DNA of 5,093 nt from an uncultured Anaerolineaceae bacterium. Lineage in GTDB: Bacteria > Chloroflexota > Anaerolineae > Anaerolineales > Anaerolineaceae. The stretch covers positions 1-5,093 of the forward strand of contig CALAEB010000220.1 in assembly GCA_937890875.1 (NCBI GenBank). The letters run 5' to 3'. Positions 1 to 4,323 of the stretch are shown here, one piece after another (position 1 is the first letter of the stretch; each line of letters begins with the position of its first letter). The notes below the pieces were generated by a model. It did not search any database. It saw nothing but the letters and a program-made list of their open reading frames with translations, and had not been told where the DNA came from. The position numbers were made by a program, and so were the translations under genes.

Positions 1-597
1 ATTGTTTTTTGTCCGGCGGGACAAAATCTGAATGACCCGGCGGATTTCATCATCCCGGCCGATAACCGGATCCAGTTTCCCCTGGCGGGCAGTTGCGGTG
101 AGGTCGCGGCCGTATTTTTCCAGCGATTGGTAGGTGTCTTCCGGGGTCTGGCTGGTGACGCGCTGGCGCCCGCGGATTTTCATCAGCGCTTTGAGGATGC
201 TGTCCTTCGTCAATCCGAATTGAGCCAGCCGCTTGCCTTCGACACTGTCGCACAGTGCGAGCAGCAGATGCTCGGTGGATACATAATCATCCTGCATTCC
301 TTTGGCAATTTTTTCCGCGTTGGTAAATACGTCCGCGGTGGTACGGGAGATGCCGAGCGATTCGCTGCCGCCGTAAACTTTCGGGCGGTTTCCCAATTCG
401 CTTTCGACCTCCGTCAGCAGTCCGCTGACACTGCCGGATACCTGCGTCACGATGGCGGATACGGTCCCCTCATTTTGCCGCAGCAGCGCCAGCAGCAGAT
501 GGGCCGGTTCAATGGTCTGGTGAGCAAATTCAATCGCGATCTGTTGGGATTGGCTGACTGCTTCCTGCGCTTTTTGTGTGTATTTTTCAAAATTCAT
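1..597 (-). CDS. clpB: ATP-dependent disaggregase ClpB, N-terminal part (cut by window edge)
   Basis: ClpB is a cytoplasmic Hsp100 AAA+ unfoldase that works with DnaK/DnaJ/GrpE to pull proteins out of aggregates. The reverse-strand frame gives 199 codons beginning [14 protein letters not shown]. The double Clp_N substrate-binding repeat covers about residues 1-145, with the repeat marks [11 protein letters not shown] (about 29-39) and [11 protein letters not shown] (about 106-116). It is followed by [22 protein letters not shown] (about 160-181), which opens the first AAA+ domain, and ends with RRTKNN at 194-199. In the family the Walker A loop follows within about ten residues, so both ATPase domains and the middle coiled coil lie outside the window. 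The ATG at 597-595 is supported by GAGGAG nine bases upstream. The gene is divergent from the MazG-like gene. I see no CIRCE element (TTAGCACTC/GAGTGCTAA) upstream, so HrcA control is not indicated. ClpC and ClpA also carry Clp_N repeats, but the wording here is ClpB-like. Confidence 0.95.
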   Translation of the reverse strand, partial: MNFEKYTQKAQEAVSQSQQIAIEFAHQTIEPAHLLLALLRQNEGTVSAIVTQVSGSVSGLLTEVESELGNRPKVYGGSESLGISRTTADVFTNAEKIAKGMQDDYVSTEHLLLALCDSVEGKRLAQFGLTKDSILKALMKIRGRQRVTSQTPEDTYQSLEKYGRDLTATARQGKLDPVIGRDDEIRRVIQILSRRTKNN

Positions 598-767
598 TGT
601 TGTTTACTCCTCTTGGGATTCACATGGACGGATATGTTTTATCAGTCAGGTTTCACCGCTTTTCCCGGAACCGTTTTTATGATTATTCGCCCTGGATTGA
701 CTTATATCTGTACCTTCTTTTCCCTTATTTTTATTTTAAAACCGCTATTATTATTGGGCTGAATCTG

Positions 768-797
768 ATAATATTGTATCGGAATTTTCTATGAAAA
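768..797 (-). promoter_or_regulatory. Possible sigma70-type promoter for clpB
   Basis: Read on the minus strand, TTTTCA (797-792) and TATTAT (773-768) are separated by 18 bases. They match the -35 consensus at 4 of 6 positions and the -10 consensus at 5 of 6. Transcription would begin near 761 and give a leader of about 165 nt before the clpB ATG. The surrounding DNA is AT-rich, so chance matches are likely. Confidence 0.25.
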
Positions 798-840
798 AAG
801 TTAATATAAACTCGGCGGTTCGGCACAAAGTTTTCACTTG

Positions 841-863
841 ATTTGAAAGAGATTTTTTCAAAT
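841..863. repeat. 8-bp inverted repeat, possible operator or hairpin
   Basis: ATTTGAAA at 841-848 and TTTCAAAT at 856-863 are exact reverse complements around a 7-base spacer. The element lies between the two divergent genes, about 45 bases upstream of the possible clpB -35 box. It could be an operator. It is not followed by a T tract on either strand that would make it a normal terminator. AT-rich dyads of this size also arise by chance. Confidence 0.3.
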
Positions 864-1017
864 TCCGAATCGCTGTATGAAGTCTGCGTTCAGGCCTGGT
901 TTTCCGGCTATGTCCGATGAAGGTGTTTTGCCGTATTTTTGAAGATTAAGGCGGGAAAAAGGAATCATGCTTTCGCAGGCTTGTTCAGGGAATCATTGTG
1001 AATAGCGGAGAAAACAG

Positions 1018-1359
1018 ATGAAATCTTGTGAAACTTTTAATGATTATCAGGCGATGTGCCTGCGGACGGCAACGGTTCCGATGGATGAGAAAACGATGCA
1101 GATGACCTGGTCGCTGGCGCTGGCGGGTGAAGTCGGCGAACTGGCGAATCGGACGAAAAAGGTGTTTCTGCATGGGCATCCCTATGATCAGGATGCTGTC
1201 ATCGAGGAACTGGGAGATATTCTGTGGTATCTGGCTGTCTACGCTCACGATATTGGTGTGGATCTGCAGACGGTGGCGGAGCGAAATATCGCCAAGCTGG
1301 AAAAACGTTACCCGGATGGGTTCAGTTCAGAGGCGAGCCTGCACCGGGACGAGGCGTAG
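1018..1359 (+). CDS. MazG-like nucleotide pyrophosphohydrolase
   Basis: This 113-residue protein belongs to the all-alpha NTP pyrophosphatase (MazG/MazG-like) superfamily. Members hydrolyse NTPs or dNTPs to monophosphate and pyrophosphate, removing non-canonical nucleotides or adjusting pools. The metal-binding EXXE...EXXD signature is intact: E38 and E41 in ALAGEVGELAN, then E64 and D67 in IEELGDILWYL. The C-terminal helix ends RNIAKLEKRYPDGF (about 89-102), which is typical of short single-domain members. Its length fits a single-domain enzyme rather than the two-domain E. coli MazG of about 260 residues. The ATG at 1018 has GGAG seven bases upstream. A second frame inside (from 1127) is a shadow. 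The preferred nucleotide cannot be told from the sequence. No neighbour suggests a toxin-antitoxin role, and no clear terminator follows. Confidence 0.9.
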   Translation: MKSCETFNDYQAMCLRTATVPMDEKTMQMTWSLALAGEVGELANRTKKVFLHGHPYDQDAVIEELGDILWYLAVYAHDIGVDLQTVAERNIAKLEKRYPDGFSSEASLHRDEA

Positions 1360-1394
1360 CAGTTTCTTTCCACAGAGTTTCTAATGATCAATGA

Positions 1395-1485
1395 TCGTGA
1401 TTAGCTCAGTTGGTTCGGGAAATCAAACGCGCTTCGCTGCGATTTGGCGAACTGATCTTCAAGTCCCTTCTTCCATTCGCTCCCA
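1395..1485 (+). pseudogene. tRNA-like relic (D-arm and T-loop/acceptor-like pieces)
   Basis: TTAGCTCAGTTGGTT at 1401-1415 is identical to the D-arm region of the tRNA-Val gene at 2988-3002. Further on, TTCAAGTCC (1458-1466) has the shape of a T-loop and 3' T-stem, and GCTCCCAC (1479-1486) resembles a tRNA acceptor 3' end. Between them there is no D-stem partner GAGC, no recognisable anticodon arm, and about nine extra bases compared with the intact tRNA. The acceptor halves do not pair. It therefore cannot be a working tRNA. It may be a decayed copy or an old integration scar; chance similarity to the common D-arm motif is the main alternative. Confidence 0.35.
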
Positions 1486-1510
1486 CAGCAGCAGAAAACG
1501 TTCCATGGGC

Positions 1511-2467
1511 TCAATAACAACCGCTCGGATTCAGTAAGTAAGCTTCCCCTTGCCCACGGGATAACCCGTAGACGCCATACCAGCCGTAAATCAGCATGTT
1601 TGCTTTTCCGACCGTTGCTTTGGCATCGGAATATTCAGTGTATCCCCCGCAATATACTTCATTCGCCTTGCCATTGATGATGACCAGTGCGTTGTCCACG
1701 GTCGAGCTGTGACCGCTGCGGTCTGAATGTCCGCCTGCATAGACCCACCATGCAGAACCGTTGATAATGATCACGCTTTGCGGGGATTGGACATTGTGTC
1801 TGGCATAGGTGTTGACACCGCCCATGATCATGCTCTTTCCTGCAATTTCGACTTCGGTTTCGATGATCAAAGGGACGCCATTACAGAAAAACCAGATGGA
1901 CCGGCCCGCAGGCCAGGCTGTTCTGTGTTCGCCGGTGTTTGAGGCAATGCGCAGAACTGTGATTCCCTTATCGAAAGGAATTCCAAACCCATCCGCCGGT
2001 TCCTCCGTATCGCTGGTCAGGTAAAGAACAACTTCGCCGGCTTTATCTGGGATATTTTTTAAAGCCTCCGCAATTGTTGGGTATGTTCCATGGCTTCCAA
2101 CGAATATCTCAGTCAGCCGATTGGCCTTCGGTTTTTCCCAGGTTGGCGGCGGTCCATTGGGAATTGACGGCTGTACATAGGCAGGAAAAGTTTGCTGATT
2201 CACTGGTGTATAACCGATAATAGGTGTTGGCGTCGGAGAATATGGCGAATTCTGACTTCCCCATGTCATTATTCCGCCGCTTGGGTCCGAAACCGGTTGG
2301 GATTGCTGCCCGATTTGAGCTTCTAACGCTTGCTTCGTCGCTTGAAGTTTCAAAATGTTGAGCTCCAGCTCTAACGCCTGGTTGGTGGCCTGCAGGTCCT
2401 GTCCTGAGACAAAAAACACTTTGGTGAGTGCGATCAATATTATGATCAGGAGGCTAATTTTTTTCAT
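1511..2467 (-). CDS. Secreted protein of unknown function, beta-solenoid-like C-terminus
   Basis: I do not recognise a named family for this 318-residue protein. Residues 1-22 form a signal peptide: KK, then a hydrophobic stretch LLIIILIAL, with likely cleavage after VSG before Q23. There is no lipobox cysteine. Residues 25-55 contain two copies of LQATxQALE about 16 residues apart, suggesting a short coiled coil. Residues 58-113 are rich in Pro, Ser and Gln and look like a linker. From 118 the protein reads IFVGSHGTYPTIAEAL, a pattern seen at the start of right-handed parallel beta-helix domains. Residues about 205-300 hold three to four imperfect repeats of about 29-30 residues (VIIINGSAWWVYAGG at 232-246, VIINGKANEVYCGG at 262-275), as in surface solenoid proteins. 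The start at 2467 has GAGGAG only three bases upstream, a short spacing. The gene is convergent with the MazG-like gene. Adhesion or polysaccharide binding is possible but unproven. Confidence 0.85.
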   Translation of the reverse strand: MKKISLLIIILIALTKVFFVSGQDLQATNQALELELNILKLQATKQALEAQIGQQSQPVSDPSGGIMTWGSQNSPYSPTPTPIIGYTPVNQQTFPAYVQPSIPNGPPPTWEKPKANRLTEIFVGSHGTYPTIAEALKNIPDKAGEVVLYLTSDTEEPADGFGIPFDKGITVLRIASNTGEHRTAWPAGRSIWFFCNGVPLIIETEVEIAGKSMIMGGVNTYARHNVQSPQSVIIINGSAWWVYAGGHSDRSGHSSTVDNALVIINGKANEVYCGGYTEYSDAKATVGKANMLIYGWYGVYGLSRGQGEAYLLNPSGCY

Positions 2468-2619
2468 ATGCTCCTCTTTGGATAGCTGACAATCCGGCCT
2501 TATTTTTCAATTTTTACATTTTTTTGATTGAGCCCGTTCGTTATGTATAGGTTTATCTCGAAAATAATCGGATCACTTTGCTTTCATTTGAAAGCCGGGA
2601 TTTCAGCCGGTCTGAGCTC

Positions 2620-2663
2620 AGAAGCAACGATTAAGATATTGTGTTATCGTGATCGTTGTTTCT
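2620..2663. repeat. 12-bp hairpin arms with a 20-base loop
   Basis: AGAAGCAACGAT at 2620-2631 pairs with ATCGTTGTTTCT at 2652-2663; eleven positions are Watson-Crick and one is a G-T pair. The 5' arm overlaps the 3' end of the palindrome at 2611-2622. No T tract follows, so it is not a plain terminator. It could be an RNA structure or a relic of a small mobile element. Confidence 0.45.
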
Positions 2664-2770
2664 CAGGAATACGGTTCGTCAAATGCAAAGCAATATGGAC
2701 TTTGAAAGAATAGCTTGCTTTATTGTAATGAAAAGTCAATCATTTGTGAAGTGGATTTAGGTTAAATTAT

Positions 2771-2819
2771 TGAGAATTATCCCGAGGCTGAATGATGATG
2801 TTCTCAGCTTTAATTCTCA
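2771..2819. repeat. Two-step stem-loop, 9 bp outer and 5 bp inner
   Basis: TGAGAATTA (2771-2779) is the exact reverse complement of TAATTCTCA (2811-2819). Nested inside, GCTGA (2787-2791) pairs with TCAGC (2804-2808) around a 12-base loop. The two helices are separated by internal loops of 7 and 2 bases. It lies about 160 bases upstream of the tRNA promoter and belongs to no recognised gene. No family of structured RNA is recognised. Confidence 0.45.
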
Positions 2820-2961
2820 TGTTATGTGTTGGATGAAGCATTAATTCATTGGCTCTTTCTTTTGGGGAGGCATTAAGGGCTTATTATTTATAAGTCAGTG
2901 TTTGTTCTGAAAGTTAGATTGACATGAGTCAACGCGCAGTTTATCCGTGTGGGATTTCTTG

Positions 2962-2970
2962 TGATATAAT
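2962..2970 (+). promoter_or_regulatory. Extended -10 promoter of tRNA-Val
   Basis: A perfect TATAAT at 2965-2970 is preceded by TG at the extended -10 position (TGATATAAT). Transcription would start near 2977, about five bases before the mature tRNA 5' end. No good -35 box lies 16-18 bases upstream; the nearest TTGACA (2919-2924) is 40 bases away and is part of a palindrome. Confidence 0.7.
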
Positions 2971-2981
2971 ATCGTCCAGTC

Positions 2982-3055
2982 GGGCGGTTAGCTCAGTTGG
3001 TTAGAGCACATCCCTTACAAGGATGGGGTCGCAGGTTCGAGTCCTGTTCCGCCCA
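2982..3055 (+). tRNA. tRNA-Val, anticodon TAC
   Basis: The 74-base sequence folds as a cloverleaf. The acceptor GGGCGGT faces TCCGCCC, the D-stem GCTC pairs with GAGC, and the anticodon stem CATCC pairs with GGATG around the loop CTTACAA (anticodon TAC, valine). The T-stem GCAGG pairs with CCTGT around TTCGAGT. The discriminator is A73 and CCA is not encoded, so it must be added afterwards. Two small oddities are a T7-T66 mismatch at the base of the acceptor stem and a G49-T65 wobble in the T-stem. Neither would normally prevent function. A short run of T follows without a hairpin, and the next gene begins 49 bases later. Confidence 0.95.
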
Positions 3056-3104
3056 CTTTTTATACTTTTAGTCCTAGATAGTGTATAACTCCATGAGGTA
3101 ATTT

Positions 3105-3677
3105 ATGAAAATACGCGTGCTTAGTATACGACAGCCGTGGGCATGGCTTATCTGTAATGGGCTAAAATCAGTTGAAAACCGCACATGGGCAACCGATTAT
3201 CGCGGCCCGATCCTGGTTCATACCGGCTTAGCAAGAGGAGCAAACGAAGCGGAATATCAAAGAATAAAAAGCCGCCTGCAAGTTCATTTCTCGTTGGATT
3301 TTCCGCCTACGATGGGTGATTTCCCTAAGGGTGGAATTATTGGTTTTGCTGAAATCATCGATTGTGTAACCAAACCCACGAATAAATATGACCTCCAATG
3401 GTGGGAGAGAGACCCATTTGCATTTATCCTTGATAATGTTGGGAATTTACCTTTTTATCCGATGAAAGGGAAGTTGAATCTTTTTTCAACCGACTATCCT
3501 GAGGACATTTGGAAAGACCGACAAGTGATACCAATAAATAGAGAAAATCCCTTCATATTCAAACAAAATATATTCAATCGGATTTCTGCTTTTGTTGGCT
3601 TGAAAAAATTGATGGGAAAGCCATGCGGACCGGACCATTACAGCGGAAGAAGTACCGGCGGAACTGGAACGCCTTAG
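3105..3677 (+). CDS. ASCH-domain protein (PUA-like, predicted RNA-binding)
   Basis: ASCH domains share the PUA-like fold and are linked to RNA binding. One member, E. coli YqfB, hydrolyses N4-acetylcytidine. Residues 6-41 carry the family signature: LSIRQPWAWLI, then GLKSVENR (19-26, the GxKxxExR motif with K21, E24, R26), W28, YRGPILVHTG. Residues 75-85 (KGGIIGFAEII) and 99-127 (WWERDPFAFIL to KGKLNLF) complete the domain. The domain ends near 127. The remaining 63 residues are not recognised, and the last 17 or so (HYSGRSTGGTGTP at the end) look like an out-of-frame reading of a more GC-rich patch. The C-terminus may therefore be altered. The ATG at 3105 has GAGGT five bases upstream. The gene starts 49 bases after tRNA-Val with no convincing terminator between them, so it may be read through from the tRNA promoter. 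The actual substrate is unknown. Confidence 0.85.
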   Translation: MKIRVLSIRQPWAWLICNGLKSVENRTWATDYRGPILVHTGLARGANEAEYQRIKSRLQVHFSLDFPPTMGDFPKGGIIGFAEIIDCVTKPTNKYDLQWWERDPFAFILDNVGNLPFYPMKGKLNLFSTDYPEDIWKDRQVIPINRENPFIFKQNIFNRISAFVGLKKLMGKPCGPDHYSGRSTGGTGTP

Positions 3678-3956
3678 ATTCACAGAATGTTTTTGGGGAA
3701 TTCTATATCATTACTCAGTTTGATTTATCTGTAAATAGCAAACGTCATTTTTATGAAAATGACAAGGATCACCAAGGATCGGATGACACCGGATTGATTG
3801 CTATTGAGATGCGCCTGGTATCTTAACAATCGTATAGAAAGGTAAATCTCCATTAGTGAAAAAAATTAGGAGAAGTTTCTTATATAATATGATTTGATAA
3901 GGAAAAAAAGTTAAAAGAAAGTAGTATTTGAACAAAAGTGAACGAATTATTTGTTT

Positions 3957-3984
3957 TTGAAAACTAATTTGAGTACGGTAATAT
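3957..3984 (+). promoter_or_regulatory. Possible promoter for the aminotransferase transcript
   Basis: TTGAAA (3957-3962; 5 of 6 to the -35 consensus) is followed after 16 bases by TAATAT (3979-3984; 4 of 6 to the -10). If used, it would give a leader of over 300 nt that includes the dyads and hairpins downstream. The AT-rich setting makes a chance match quite possible. Confidence 0.2.
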
Positions 3985-4058
3985 TTTAAGTTTTTCATTT
4001 CCGGTTCGCGTTTATTGTTATCTCGGAGTACTATAAATTTCCCCCGTATATAAGAAAT

Positions 4059-4089
4059 TACCTCAGGACAATTTGTGCTACCTAAGGTA
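4059..4089. promoter_or_regulatory. Tandem operator-like dyads TACCTnAGGTA
   Basis: TACCTAAGGTA at 4079-4089 is a perfect dyad around a central A. TACCTCAGGAC at 4059-4069 shares the first half and AGG of the second half. The centres (4064 and 4084) are exactly 20 bases apart, about two helical turns, which suits side-by-side binding of a dimeric regulator. No regulator gene is present in the window. Confidence 0.35.
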
Positions 4090-4247
4090 AAATAAATAAC
4101 AGCAAGAAAGAATAGCTTTCGATGTTTGTCCTTTTGCAGCACTTCGGGAGTTTTTGCGCTTTCACATTGTGTTTCGTTTTCGCAGGCGAAAATCCCGGTT
4201 TTACAGGCCAACCCGAAAGAAGTTCTCATTATTCCACTTATTCGTGC

Positions 4248-4303
4248 TTCCGTTTCGGTTTCTCTCCGGACAGACTGACATTCCGGCAGAACCGCAGACG
4301 GAA
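4248..4303 (+). promoter_or_regulatory. Long stem-loop in the aminotransferase 5' leader
   Basis: Three nested helices are visible: TTCCGT (4248-4253) with ACGGAA (4298-4303), CGGTT (4256-4260) with AACCG (4290-4294), and CCGGA (4266-4270) with TCCGG (4282-4286). They enclose an 11-base loop (4271-4281). That is 16 base pairs with small internal loops of 2/3 and 5/3 bases. The structure ends ten bases before the AGGAG of the next gene (4314-4318). It is placed to influence translation. No T tract follows, so it is not a simple terminator, and I do not recognise a known riboswitch class. Confidence 0.45.
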
Positions 4304-4323
4304 ACAGACATTCAGGAGAAAAG

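Larger units (their letters stand above)
598..1017. other. Divergent intergenic region between clpB and the MazG-like gene
   Basis: These 420 bases contain no credible gene. Open frames read across 598-794 lack ribosome binding sites and resemble nothing I recognise. A 16-codon ATG frame at 791 also has no Shine-Dalgarno sequence. The stretch from about 700 to 870 is AT-rich. It holds a possible clpB promoter (768-797, minus) and an 8-bp inverted repeat (841-863). No convincing promoter for the plus-strand MazG-like gene was found. Confidence 0.6.
2468..2981. other. AT-rich intergenic stretch rich in inverted repeats
   Basis: These 514 bases separate the secreted-protein gene (leftward) from tRNA-Val (rightward). 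A 61-codon frame at 2528-2713 opens with TTG, lacks a Shine-Dalgarno sequence and resembles nothing known, so I do not call it. Several dyads are visible: GCTTTC-attt-GAAAGC at 2580-2595, a perfect 12-base palindrome TCTGAGCTCAGA at 2611-2622, AAAGCAA/TTGCTTT at 2687-2693 and 2715-2721, and the two larger hairpins listed separately. Another dyad, TTGAC-atga-GTCAA, lies at 2919-2932 just upstream of the tRNA promoter. The promoter of the secreted-protein gene should lie here but was not identified with confidence. Confidence 0.5.
3678..4323. other. Mostly AT-rich gap and leader before the aminotransferase
   Basis: This 646-base stretch has no gene I can defend. A plus-strand frame with an ATG at 3623 continues to 3826 (67 codons, ending IAIEMRLVS). 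It overlaps the ASCH gene by 55 bases, has at best a weak GGGA upstream, and matches no family I know; it may be a decayed fragment. From about 3830 to 4110 the DNA is strongly AT-rich. It contains a possible promoter (3957-3984) and a pair of operator-like dyads (4059-4089). From about 4120 the composition rises towards that of the aminotransferase gene. That part holds TTTTCG-cagg-CGAAAA at 4177-4192 and a long hairpin at 4248-4303. A 72-codon frame at 4122 lacks a ribosome binding site and is rejected. A long minus-strand frame over 3801-4403 is a shadow. Confidence 0.5.

Noticed and set aside
127..762. 211-codon plus-strand open frame
   Set aside because: Most of it lies antisense to clpB, whose reverse-strand translation is unmistakable. 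The plus frame has no ribosome binding site or recognisable domain.
1420..1445. Hairpin AAATC...GATTT as a terminator between the convergent genes
   Set aside because: The stem is interrupted by a bulge, has few G-C pairs and lacks a T tract on either strand.
2528..2713. 61-codon plus-strand frame in the repeat-rich gap
   Set aside because: It starts with TTG, has no ribosome binding site, crosses several inverted repeats and resembles no known protein.
2580..2819. CRISPR-like array
   Set aside because: The repeats are unrelated inverted pairs. No direct repeat of constant length with regular spacers is present.
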